From Saccharomonospora marina XMU15 (GTDB lineage Bacteria; Actinomycetota; Actinomycetes; Mycobacteriales; Pseudonocardiaceae), in the NCBI RefSeq assembly GCF_000244955.1, contig NZ_CM001439.1:1702628-1766627 (forward strand): DNA of 64,000 nucleotides, written 5' to 3'. Every line of letters starts with the position of its first letter. Positions within the stretch are counted from its first letter, which is position 1. Made by a program: the position numbers and the translations under genes. The notes beneath the pieces were generated by a model. The model worked only from the letters and a program-made list of their open reading frames with translations, did not search any database and was not told the DNA's origin. Below are positions 35,986-43,609 of this stretch, in pieces.

Positions 35986-38226
35986 CTACCCGGTGGACGC
36001 GAGCACGAACGGCAACACCGCGCCGGCCCCTGCCTCCAGCAGTTGCCGGGCGGCCAGGGTGATGGTCCATCCGGAGTCCACTACGTCGTCCACCAGCAGC
36101 ACAGGTCCGGCCGCGGCTGCCACGCCGGCCCGCAGATCCTGCGGCACGACAAGGTCACGCCACAGGTCGGCGAGCCGGCGTGCGCTGTTGGACCTGCGGG
36201 GTGGTGCCGCCTCGCGATGCTCGATGGTGCCCGCGAATCGCAGCCTGCCGATCGCGGCGAGTCGTTCTGCCAGGCTGGTGACCAACCGTGGCCTGCCGCG
36301 TGAGCCGATGGCGACCAAGGCAGCCGGACGTTGTTGCCAGTCCCAGGAGGCGAGGACGGAAACGCAGGCCTGCAACACCTCGTCGGGTAGCTCGCGATCC
36401 TCGGCGCCCGCGCCGACGAGTTCGCGCAGCCGTGATCCCCAGCCGATGTCGGTCAACCTGCCGAGGGCGCGGCCCGGCTCTGCCTGCTCGGCACGGGAGA
36501 TTCGGCCGGACAGCGGTACGTCCAGTGTCGCCATGCCGGCAGGCCATTGCCTGCGTGGCGTGAGCTCGACACCGGGCCTGCCCAGCCGCTGCCGTGTCGC
36601 GGCGGTGACGTCGGCGGCCACCTCGGTGGTCCAGTAACGGCCGGTGCAGTTGTCGCAGCGGCCACAGGGCGCCGCATGCGGATCATCGAGTTGGCGCAGC
36701 AGGTACTCCATCCGGCAGCCGTCGGTGTCGAGGTAGCCGAGCATGGCCTCTTGCTCTGCCGCTCGTGACTGCCGCACGCGTTCATAGCGTTCGCCGTCGT
36801 AGTGCCATGGTGCGCCCGTGGCCTCCCACCCGCCACGTACCCGCCGTACCGCACCGTCGACGTCCAAGACCTTCAGCACCATCTCCAACCGCGAGCGCGA
36901 CAGGTCCACGGTCGGCTCGATGGCCGCTGTGGACAGCGGCCTTCCCGCGCCCGCCAGCGTGTCGAGCACCTGCCTCACGCGGTTGCCGTCGGGGAACGCC
37001 AGCGAGCCGAAGTACGCCCAGATGTCCTTGTCCTGCTTGCCGGGCAGCAGGATCACCTCGGCGTGCCGCACTCCGCGTCCCGCCCTGCCCACCTGTTGGT
37101 AGTAGGAGATCGGCGAGGAAGGGGAGCCCAGATGCACGACGAAGCCCAGATCGGGTTTGTCGAATCCCATGCCGAGCGCCGAGGTCGCGACCAGAGCCTT
37201 GACCCGGTTGGCGAGCAGGTCGTCCTCGGCGGCATGCCGGTCGGCGGGTTCGGTTCTGCCGGTGTAGGCGGCGACTTCGTAACCGTGGTCGGCCAGCAGT
37301 GCGGCGACGTCGTGTGCGGCACTGACGGTGAGCGTGTAGACGATCCCCGAGCCGGGGAGTTCTTTCAGGTGGTCGACGAGCCATGCCAGGCGTGCGGCCT
37401 CGGTCGGTAGCGACACAACGGCGAGCCGCAGGCTCTGCCGGTCGAGCGGGCCGCGCAGCACAAGGGTGTCGCTGCGGCTGCCGATACCCAGTTGTTCGGC
37501 CACGTCGGTGGCGACCCGGTCGTTGGCGGTGGCGGTCGTGGCCAGCACCGGCACCCCTTCGGCAAGTTCGCCCAGCAAGGTGCGCAATCTGCGGTAGTCG
37601 GGGCGGAAGTCGTGGCCCCAGTCCGAAATGCAGTGTGCCTCGTCCACCACGAGCAGTCCCGCCGTGGCGGCGAGTCTGGGCAACACCGTGTCCCGGAAGT
37701 CGGGATTGTTCAGTCGCTCCGGGCTGACCAGCAACAGGTCGAGCGCGCCCTCGGCGATGCTCGTCTCGGTCTCGGCCCACTCGTCCTGGTTGGCGGAGTT
37801 GATCGTCGCGGCGTGGATGCCCGCGCGCGAGGCGGCGGCGATCTGGTTGCGCATGAGCGCCAGCAGCGGTGACACGATGACCGTGGGACCGAATCCCCGC
37901 TCGCGAAGCAACGCCGTCGCAAGGAAGTAGACCGCCGACTTGCCCCACCCGGTGCGCTGCACCACGAGGGCACGTCGTTGCTGGTTGACCAGCGCGTCGA
38001 TCGCGCTCCACTGGTCTTCGCGAAGCACAGCCTGTTGCCCGGCGAGCTCGCGCAGCAGCGCCTGTGCCCGTTGCCGAGCGGCGTTGCTGTCCGTGTCGAT
38101 GCCCGTGTCGCTGTTCGTGTCGATGACCATGTTGATGTCCACGTCGATGCCCACGCCGTCCAGCTCTACCGGATCAGTCTCGTGCTGTCGTCTTCGCGGG
38201 CGTGCGAACGGAGCCACTCGCCGCAT
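35986..38226 (-). CDS. recQ: RecQ-family DNA helicase with C-terminal phosphoribosyltransferase-like domain
   Basis: 746 residues from the ATG at 38226. Helicase motif I is QRTGWGKSAVYFLATALL, motif II VVDEAHCISDWGHDFRPDYR, and motif VI region QQVGRAGRG. The zinc-binding subdomain has Cys residues in DGCRMEYLL and CGRCDNC. The C-terminal ~200 residues are not HRDC; near the end, VLLVDDVVDSGWTITLAARQ matches the PRPP-binding loop of ComF/Apt-type phosphoribosyltransferases. The first 30 codons contain an Asp-rich run from a GTGTCGATG-type DNA repeat, so the true start may be nearer the core (e.g. ATG 38130). It acts in recombination and fork repair. Confidence 0.88.
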   Translation of the reverse strand: MRRVAPFARPRRRQHETDPVELDGVGIDVDINMVIDTNSDTGIDTDSNAARQRAQALLRELAGQQAVLREDQWSAIDALVNQQRRALVVQRTGWGKSAVYFLATALLRERGFGPTVIVSPLLALMRNQIAAASRAGIHAATINSANQDEWAETETSIAEGALDLLLVSPERLNNPDFRDTVLPRLAATAGLLVVDEAHCISDWGHDFRPDYRRLRTLLGELAEGVPVLATTATANDRVATDVAEQLGIGSRSDTLVLRGPLDRQSLRLAVVSLPTEAARLAWLVDHLKELPGSGIVYTLTVSAAHDVAALLADHGYEVAAYTGRTEPADRHAAEDDLLANRVKALVATSALGMGFDKPDLGFVVHLGSPSSPISYYQQVGRAGRGVRHAEVILLPGKQDKDIWAYFGSLAFPDGNRVRQVLDTLAGAGRPLSTAAIEPTVDLSRSRLEMVLKVLDVDGAVRRVRGGWEATGAPWHYDGERYERVRQSRAAEQEAMLGYLDTDGCRMEYLLRQLDDPHAAPCGRCDNCTGRYWTTEVAADVTAATRQRLGRPGVELTPRRQWPAGMATLDVPLSGRISRAEQAEPGRALGRLTDIGWGSRLRELVGAGAEDRELPDEVLQACVSVLASWDWQQRPAALVAIGSRGRPRLVTSLAERLAAIGRLRFAGTIEHREAAPPRRSNSARRLADLWRDLVVPQDLRAGVAAAAGPVLLVDDVVDSGWTITLAARQLLEAGAGAVLPFVLASTG

Positions 38227-38321
38227 GAAGTGACCCACGTCACTCTTGTTGTGCGTGGCGGGGTGTGACCCGCGCGTATTCGTGCCGCTCACCGTGGGGG
38301 CCGGATATAGGGTGGTTCCTC

Positions 38322-38921
38322 ATGGCCGCACGTCGTATCGGTGTCATGGGTGGCACGTTCGACCCCATCCATCACGGACATCTCGTCGCCGCCAGCGAGG
38401 TGCAGTACCGGTTCGACCTCGACGAGGTCATCTTCGTACCCACCGGGCAGCCGTGGCAGAAGGTCGACCGCATCGTCTCCAAGGCCGAGGACCGCTACCT
38501 CATGACGGTCATCGCCACCGCCTCCAACCCGGTGTTCTCGGTGAGCAGGGTCGACATCGACCGTGGAGGCCAGACCTACACGGTTGACACCCTCCGCGAC
38601 CTGCGCGCGGAATACCCGGACGACGACCTGTTCTTCATCACCGGGGCCGACGCGCTGGAGCAGATCCTCACCTGGCGCGATGCCGACGAACTGTTCACCT
38701 TCGCGCATTTCATCGGGGTCACCCGGCCGGGCTATCACCTCGACGACAACCACCTACCGAAGGGGAAGGTCAGCCTCGTCGAGGTCACGGCCATGGCCAT
38801 CTCCTCGACCGCCTGCCGCGAACGTGTGCTGCACGGGGAACCGGTGTGGTACCTGGTGCCCGACGGCGTGGTCAGGTACATCGACAAGCGGCACCTGTAC
38901 CGGCTGAGGTCGGTTCGGTAG
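38322..38921 (+). CDS. nadD: Nicotinate-nucleotide adenylyltransferase
   Basis: 199 residues. It makes nicotinate adenine dinucleotide in NAD synthesis. The nucleotide-binding motif is [15 protein letters not shown] and the ISSTACR segment near the C-terminus is the second family motif. The ATG at 38322 begins [11 protein letters not shown]. It is divergent from recQ, with AGTGAC/GTCACT arms at 38228-38243 in between. rsfS follows after 77 bp, the usual pairing. Confidence 0.96.
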   Translation: MAARRIGVMGGTFDPIHHGHLVAASEVQYRFDLDEVIFVPTGQPWQKVDRIVSKAEDRYLMTVIATASNPVFSVSRVDIDRGGQTYTVDTLRDLRAEYPDDDLFFITGADALEQILTWRDADELFTFAHFIGVTRPGYHLDDNHLPKGKVSLVEVTAMAISSTACRERVLHGEPVWYLVPDGVVRYIDKRHLYRLRSVR

Positions 38922-38998
38922 CCGTGACGAGCCGGGTAGCTCGTCGGTGCCTGCGGGTACGCTGCTGCGAGCGTACGTTCGATTTTCGAAGGAGCACC

Positions 38999-39430
38999 GT
39001 GGTAGCGACGGCCGGAGCACAAGACCTCGCGACCGCGGCCGCGCACGCGGCGGCGGACAAGAAGGCGACCGACGTGGTCGTGCTCGATGTCTCGGACCGC
39101 CTCGTGATCACCGACGCGTTCGTGATCGCGTCGGCGCCCAACGAGCGCCAGGTCGGTGCCATCGTCGACAACGTCGAGGAGAAGCTGCGCATCGCCGGGC
39201 ACAAGCCGGTGCGCAGGGAAGGTGCCAGGGAAGGGCGTTGGGTCCTGCTCGACTACGTCGACGTGGTCGTGCACGTACAGCACGAGGAGGAGCGCGCGTT
39301 CTACGGCCTGGAGCGGCTGTGGAAGGACTGCCCACGCATCGAGGTCCCCGGCCTCGGCGACCACCTCGCTGCTGAGGACATCGACGGTAACGGTGACCGT
39401 GACGGTGACGAGGGATCGAGCGCCCCGTGA
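38999..39430 (+). CDS. rsfS: Ribosomal silencing factor RsfS
   Basis: 143 residues. RsfS binds L14 and blocks subunit joining when nutrients are low. KKATDVVVLDVSDRLVITDA and the WVLLDYVDVVVHVQHEEER block are diagnostic; LERLWKDCPRI ends the domain. The GTG at 38999 has AAGGAG five nt upstream. A short acidic tail follows. gpgP starts within its stop (GTGA). Confidence 0.95.
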   Translation: MVATAGAQDLATAAAHAAADKKATDVVVLDVSDRLVITDAFVIASAPNERQVGAIVDNVEEKLRIAGHKPVRREGAREGRWVLLDYVDVVVHVQHEEERAFYGLERLWKDCPRIEVPGLGDHLAAEDIDGNGDRDGDEGSSAP

Positions 39431-40038
39431 GCCTGCGGCGGCTGGTTCTGTGGCGGCACGGCGAGACCGACTTCAACTCCGTCGGCCGCATGCAGGGCCA
39501 TCTGGACTCGGCGCTGACCGAGGTCGGCTGGAACCAGGCTCGGTTCGCCGTCCCCGCGCTGGCGAGGTTCGAGCCGGACTTGGTCATCGCCTCCGACCTG
39601 CGCAGAGCCACCGACACCGCCACCGTGCTGACCGAGGCCATCGGCGTGCCGCTGCGCATCGACAAGCGGCTGCGCGAGACACATCTGGGTGAGTGGCAAG
39701 GACTAACCGGCGCCGACGTCGACGAACGCGCGCCGGGGGAGCGGGAGCGCTGGCGCACGGACGCCACCTGGGCGCCACCGGGGGGCGAGTCGCGGGTCGA
39801 TGTCGCCGCCCGCGCCTACGAGGTGGTCGACGACCTGGTCAGTGGCGACGACGATTACCACACGGTGTTGCTGGCAGCGCACGGCGGGCTGATCCTCGCG
39901 CTCACGGCTCGGTTGCTCGGCCTGCCCATTCACCTGTGGCCATCCTTGGGCGGTATCTCGAACTGCCACTGGGTCGATCTGGTCAGGCGCGAACAGGTCT
40001 GGCGGTTGCACGCCTACAACGCCGGAATGACCGGGTAG
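39427..40038 (+). CDS. gpgP: Glucosyl-3-phosphoglycerate phosphatase (histidine phosphatase family)
   Basis: 203 residues. The phosphohistidine is His11 in LWRHGETDFN, the second His is in LLAAHGGLILAL, and Arg is in ASDLRRATDTA. The order rsfS-gpgP-octT is that of Rv2420c-Rv2418c, where Rv2419c dephosphorylates glucosylphosphoglycerate in methylglucose lipopolysaccharide synthesis; the substrate is assigned by that synteny. Translation is coupled to rsfS through GTGA. Confidence 0.88.
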   Translation: MSLRRLVLWRHGETDFNSVGRMQGHLDSALTEVGWNQARFAVPALARFEPDLVIASDLRRATDTATVLTEAIGVPLRIDKRLRETHLGEWQGLTGADVDERAPGERERWRTDATWAPPGGESRVDVAARAYEVVDDLVSGDDDYHTVLLAAHGGLILALTARLLGLPIHLWPSLGGISNCHWVDLVRREQVWRLHAYNAGMTG

Positions 40039-40040
40039 CC

Positions 40041-40811
40041 ATGGCGGTTGTGCCGGGACGGCCCCGGTTGCTGGTTTTCGGCGACTCGCTGAGCTTCCAC
40101 GGCCCCGACGGGGGTTACGCCGCAGACGAGCCCCGACTGTGGCCCAACGTCGCCGCGCGTGCCCTTGGCGGCGACGCCGACCTCGTCGCGGGAGCAGGCT
40201 GGACGGCACGGGACGCCTGGTGGTCACTGACGGGCGACCCGCGCGTGTGGGCGGAACTGCACCGGGCCGACGCGGTGGTGCTCGCGGTGGGCAGCATGGA
40301 CACCCTGCCTTCCCCGCTGCCGACCTACCTGCGCACCGGACTGCGCTACCTGCGTCCCAACCGGCTGCGCAGAACCGCCCGCAAGGCCTACCTTGCCGCG
40401 CAGCCTGCGCTTTCTGTGTTGACCGGTGGGCGTCCCGCGGCGCTGCCGACACACCTCACCGTGCATTACCTGCGCACGGCGGTGGCGGCGCTGCGCATCC
40501 TGCGGCCGTCGTTGCCGGTGGTGGCCTGGCTGCCGTCGGTGCACCGCGCGCCGTCGTACGGATACGTGCACACCGCGCGCAGGGCGACCGAGGCCGCCGT
40601 GGCGGCGTGGGCGCACGCGAGCGGGGTTCCCGTGCTCGACGTCGCGGCCGTGGTGGGGCAGCACGTGCTGGCCGGACGGGGTAACCCGGACGGGATGCAC
40701 TGGGGCTGGGAAGGCCATTCGGTGGTCGGTACGGCGATGGCGCAGCTGTTACGACCACTGCTCGACGTAGCGGGCGAGCCGTCGCGCGCCGCCGAAGCGT
40801 CGGGGACGTAG
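40041..40811 (+). CDS. octT: SGNH-hydrolase acyltransferase, OctT-like
   Basis: 256 residues. Block I is LLVFGDSLSFHG with Ser16 as nucleophile, block III AVGSMD, and block V NPDGMHWGWEGH with the Asp/His pair. Its place after gpgP matches Rv2418c, the diglucosylglycerate octanoyltransferase that primes methylglucose lipopolysaccharides. The function is inferred from synteny plus fold. The ATG is two bases after the gpgP stop. Its own TAG stop forms part of a -10 element for degV. Confidence 0.82.
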   Translation: MAVVPGRPRLLVFGDSLSFHGPDGGYAADEPRLWPNVAARALGGDADLVAGAGWTARDAWWSLTGDPRVWAELHRADAVVLAVGSMDTLPSPLPTYLRTGLRYLRPNRLRRTARKAYLAAQPALSVLTGGRPAALPTHLTVHYLRTAVAALRILRPSLPVVAWLPSVHRAPSYGYVHTARRATEAAVAAWAHASGVPVLDVAAVVGQHVLAGRGNPDGMHWGWEGHSVVGTAMAQLLRPLLDVAGEPSRAAEASGT

Positions 40812-40814
40812 GCT
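40809..40814 (+). promoter_or_regulatory. -10 element of degV overlapping the octT stop
   Basis: TAGGCT: the first three bases are the octT stop codon. Six bases later is the GTG of the DegV gene, so this promoter would give a leaderless degV mRNA inside an otherwise continuous operon. Confidence 0.5.
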
Positions 40815-40820
40815 GGCCGC

Positions 40821-41705
40821 GTGCCGGTCGCCGTTGTCACGGATTCCACCTCCCACCTGCCGGAAGGGTTCGCCGAAAGGCACGGTATCCGCGTTGTCCC
40901 GCTGCATGTCCTCATCGACGGGGTGTCGGCTCTCGACGGCGTCGAGGTGGGCCCCGTCGCTCTGGCCGAGGCACTCGGGCAACGCAGGATCGTCACGACC
41001 TCCCGGCCGACACCGGCGGAGTTCGCCTCGGTGTTTCGCGAGGCGTTGACGGACGGCGCTGACACCGTGGTGTCGGTGCACCTGTCCAAGAAGCTGTCCG
41101 GCACCTGGGAGGCGGCGGTTCTCGCCGCTCAGGAGGTCGGGCCGGAGCGGGTGCGAGTGGTCGATTCCCGCAGTACCGCGATGGGTCTGGGATTCGCCGT
41201 CCTGCACGCCGCCACGGCCGCCGCGAGCGGTGCGGAAGGGCATGCGGTCGAGGCCGCCGCGACGTCGGCGGCGAGCCGGTCGGAGACGCTTTTCGTGGTG
41301 GAGACCCTGGAGTACCTGCGGCGCGGTGGGCGGATCGGTCATGCCGCAGCCCTGCTGGGCACCGCGTTGGCGATGAAGCCCGTGCTGCGCATGCAGGAGG
41401 GTGAGATCCGGCCACTGGAGAAGGTCCGCACCATGAACCGGGCGATGACTCGACTGGTCGACCTCGCCGTGCAGGCGGCGGGCGAGGAGGAGGTAGAACT
41501 GGCCGTACACCACCTCGCCTCTCCCGAGCGCGCCGCCGAGTTGGCGACGCGGCTCGAGGAGCGGCTGCCCCGGTCGCGGGGTTGCGTGGTGTCCGAACTG
41601 GGCGCTGTTGTCGGCGCGCACACCGGCCCCGGTGTGCTCGGAGTGGTGGTGCAGCGGCTGCCGGGTGATGTCGCGCAGCAGTCAGGCAGGGCTGCTGGTC
41701 AGTAG
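40821..41705 (+). CDS. DegV family fatty-acid-binding protein
   Basis: 294 residues. VAVVTDSTSHLPEGFAERHG, TSRPTPAEF, VSVHLSKKLSGTW and VETLEYLRRGGRIGHAAALL are the fatty-acid contacts of DegV/FakB-type proteins. Relatives present fatty acids to a FakA kinase; no FakA homologue is adjacent here. It is the Rv2417c equivalent. The GTG at 40821 lies at the expected transcription start. The last 7 bp overlap the convergent gene. Confidence 0.93.
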   Translation: MPVAVVTDSTSHLPEGFAERHGIRVVPLHVLIDGVSALDGVEVGPVALAEALGQRRIVTTSRPTPAEFASVFREALTDGADTVVSVHLSKKLSGTWEAAVLAAQEVGPERVRVVDSRSTAMGLGFAVLHAATAAASGAEGHAVEAAATSAASRSETLFVVETLEYLRRGGRIGHAAALLGTALAMKPVLRMQEGEIRPLEKVRTMNRAMTRLVDLAVQAAGEEEVELAVHHLASPERAAELATRLEERLPRSRGCVVSELGAVVGAHTGPGVLGVVVQRLPGDVAQQSGRAAGQ

Positions 41706-42532
41706 CTCCACTCCCACCCGGCAGGGCCACCTGTGGTGCTGCCCGGCGCGAGCCCGAGGGTGCCGCTGGCTTGCGCTACCACAAGTTCGATCGTGCCGGT
41801 GTACTGCTGGTTGATCCCGAAGGTCTGTGGCAGCGCCTTGGCGTAGTCGGTGCAGGCGCCGACCTGCGCGGGCGTGGTCACTCCGTCTTTGCCGATCTCC
41901 ACGAAATTGAACGGGTTCAACACGTACGCCGCGTCCTGCGCGGCCAGTTGGTCCGTACCGGTGGCGACCCGGACGTGCAGCAACAGCGTGTGGCCCGCAT
42001 CCGGTGCGATGCCGTAGGCGTCACAGGCGGGGTCCACTTCGATTTCGTCGATCACGAACGTGGTGCCCTCCGGGCCGTTCTCCCGCTGCTTCGGCCCGGT
42101 CCACGCTTCGTCGCCGAGCGCCATCGCGATGTGGTTGCGTTCATTTGTCCGCGGTCGTTCTTCGGCTACTTCCACCGCGGTCTCGGTGCTCGGCAGGGTG
42201 GGTGCCGCCGCGGGGTCGTTGACGATGCGGTCGAGTTCTTCCACCGCCGCCTGCTGCGCTGCGACGGTGATGGCGATCGCACCGACGCACAGCGCGGTGC
42301 CGATGCCTGCCAGCACCTTGCGGGTGCCGAAGAGGGCGATGATGCCGAGCACCACCCCGACGCCCGCTGCGATCGCCGTGATGTTGTTGAAGATGATGAT
42401 CGGTGAGCCGACGATGCCGACGATGCCTAGGATCAGCGCCGACCATGCGAGGCCACCGAATTTGGCGGGTCTTGGTGCGGCCTGCGGCCGGGGCTCGGGG
42501 TGCGGCTGGGGTGCCGGATATGGCTGGTTCAT
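41699..42532 (-). CDS. DUF4190-like membrane protein with extracellular DUF4352-like domain
   Basis: 277 residues. A Pro-rich cytoplasmic head (NQPYPAPQPHPEPRPQAAPR) is followed by two or three hydrophobic helices (~28-50, 52-68 and 72-92; DUF4190 pattern), a linker, and a ~150-residue extracytoplasmic beta-rich domain with a cysteine pair (DPACDAYG and VGACTDYA) likely joined by a disulfide. The C-terminal part resembles DUF4352 immunoglobulin-like domains. The function is unknown. It is transcribed away from comEA. Confidence 0.75.
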   Translation of the reverse strand: MNQPYPAPQPHPEPRPQAAPRPAKFGGLAWSALILGIVGIVGSPIIIFNNITAIAAGVGVVLGIIALFGTRKVLAGIGTALCVGAIAITVAAQQAAVEELDRIVNDPAAAPTLPSTETAVEVAEERPRTNERNHIAMALGDEAWTGPKQRENGPEGTTFVIDEIEVDPACDAYGIAPDAGHTLLLHVRVATGTDQLAAQDAAYVLNPFNFVEIGKDGVTTPAQVGACTDYAKALPQTFGINQQYTGTIELVVAQASGTLGLAPGSTTGGPAGWEWSY

Positions 42533-42649
42533 GGCGTCCTCTCGATGTGTTTCGCTCCCCGGGTTCGTGTTGATCTCGGTGACTGTTCCGGTGGGTGCCG
42601 GGGTCGAGACCAGCTTGTTATCCGCGACTGCCGCACCCCTGCGCGTCAG

Positions 42650-42676
42650 TTGTCCACATCACCACGGTTGTCCACA
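42650..42676. promoter_or_regulatory. Pair of DnaA boxes upstream of comEA
   Basis: TTGTCCACA occurs at 42650-42658 and again at 42668-42676, same orientation, 18 bp apart. This is the consensus DnaA box of high-GC actinobacteria. They lie in the 198-bp gap between the DUF4190 and comEA genes. No dnaA, dnaN or gyr genes are near, so this is not the normal oriC setting. The sites could regulate comEA or titrate DnaA. Confidence 0.65.
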
Positions 42677-42717
42677 GCTCTCGCTATTCGCCGTGACCTC
42701 CCACGAGTCGCTCGCCC

Positions 42718-42723
42718 TAGTTT
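42718..42723 (+). promoter_or_regulatory. -10 element of comEA promoter
   Basis: TAGTTT, seven bases before the GTG at 42731, placing transcription start at the start codon. No Shine-Dalgarno sequence is present, which agrees with a leaderless message. The DnaA boxes end 41 bp upstream. Confidence 0.45.
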
Positions 42724-42730
42724 CGAAAAC

Positions 42731-43609
42731 GTGTTCGACCAAACACGCCAAGCGCGGCAGAGGGGACAGGATGAGCTGGCAACCGAACCCGGCGGAGTTC
42801 CGCCTGAAAGCACCGAACGTTGCGAACCGAAGATCCGGCTGGCCCAGCTGGCGGCTCAGGCGTCCGACGAGCCGTGCGGTTCTGGAGCGGCGCGGCATGC
42901 GACGCCGAGTACCACGGGAAGGCTGGTGCGGCGCTGGCTTCCGGGCGGACTCACGGCTGCGTCAGGCGTTGGTCCGCGCCGGGTAGCCGTCTTCGCCGCG
43001 TTGGCCGGTGTGGTCGCTGTCTCGGTGATCACCGGTGTGCTCGTCGCGAGCGGGCCGGAGCCGGAACGACCGCCTCCGCTGCCGGTGGCGCACGAGAAGC
43101 CGACCGGCGGCGCGCCGCGGCAGGCGTCGAGCCCCGCGGCGACGGACGAACACGCGGAGGCGTCGTCGCAGCCGCTGGTGGTCAGCGTTGTCGGCAAGGT
43201 CGCCAACCCGGGTCTGGTCACACTCCCGCCAGGTTCTCGGGTCGCCGACGCCATCCACCAGGCCGGGGGTGCCAGCCAGGACGCGGACCTGCTGACGGTC
43301 AATCTCGCGCGACGGCTGTCCGACGGCGAACAGTTGTATGTGGGCGTGCCCGTTCCGCCCGGCATGCCGAGACCAACCGCGCCGGGCCAGGAAGCGGCCG
43401 GGCAGGCGAACCCGACGGAGGTGGACCTCAACACTGCGGATCAGCGCCAACTCGAAGCCCTGCCCGGTGTAGGTGAGGTGACGGCCCAACGCATCCTCGA
43501 CTGGCGGGAACGCAACGGACCCTTCACCGCTGTGGAACAACTTCGCGAGATCGACGGGATCGGGGAGAAGCGGTTCGCCGACCTGCGCGAGCAGGTGACG
43601 GTCCGATGA
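42731..43609 (+). CDS. comEA: ComEA-type DNA-binding protein
   Basis: 292 residues. A polar N-terminus of about 75 residues is followed by one membrane helix (RVAVFAALAGVVAVSVITGV), a Pro/Glu-rich linker, a SLBB domain (VVSVVGKVANPGLVTLPPGS) and a C-terminal helix-hairpin-helix pair (VDLNTADQRQLEALPGVGEV). The last binds DNA. In competent bacteria it takes up transforming DNA and hands it to ComEC, encoded next with an ATGA overlap. Many actinobacteria keep the pair without known competence. The GTG start is supported by the -10 position. Confidence 0.9.
   Translation: MFDQTRQARQRGQDELATEPGGVPPESTERCEPKIRLAQLAAQASDEPCGSGAARHATPSTTGRLVRRWLPGGLTAASGVGPRRVAVFAALAGVVAVSVITGVLVASGPEPERPPPLPVAHEKPTGGAPRQASSPAATDEHAEASSQPLVVSVVGKVANPGLVTLPPGSRVADAIHQAGGASQDADLLTVNLARRLSDGEQLYVGVPVPPGMPRPTAPGQEAAGQANPTEVDLNTADQRQLEALPGVGEVTAQRILDWRERNGPFTAVEQLREIDGIGEKRFADLREQVTVR

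Noticed and set aside
38228-38243. AGTGAC/GTCACT inverted repeat between recQ and nadD as an operator
   Set aside because: Arms are only 6 bp with no further support; kept as a note in nadD only.
42617-42676. Chromosomal replication origin
   Set aside because: Only two strong DnaA boxes, no AT-rich unwinding region and no dnaA/dnaN/gyrB neighbourhood.
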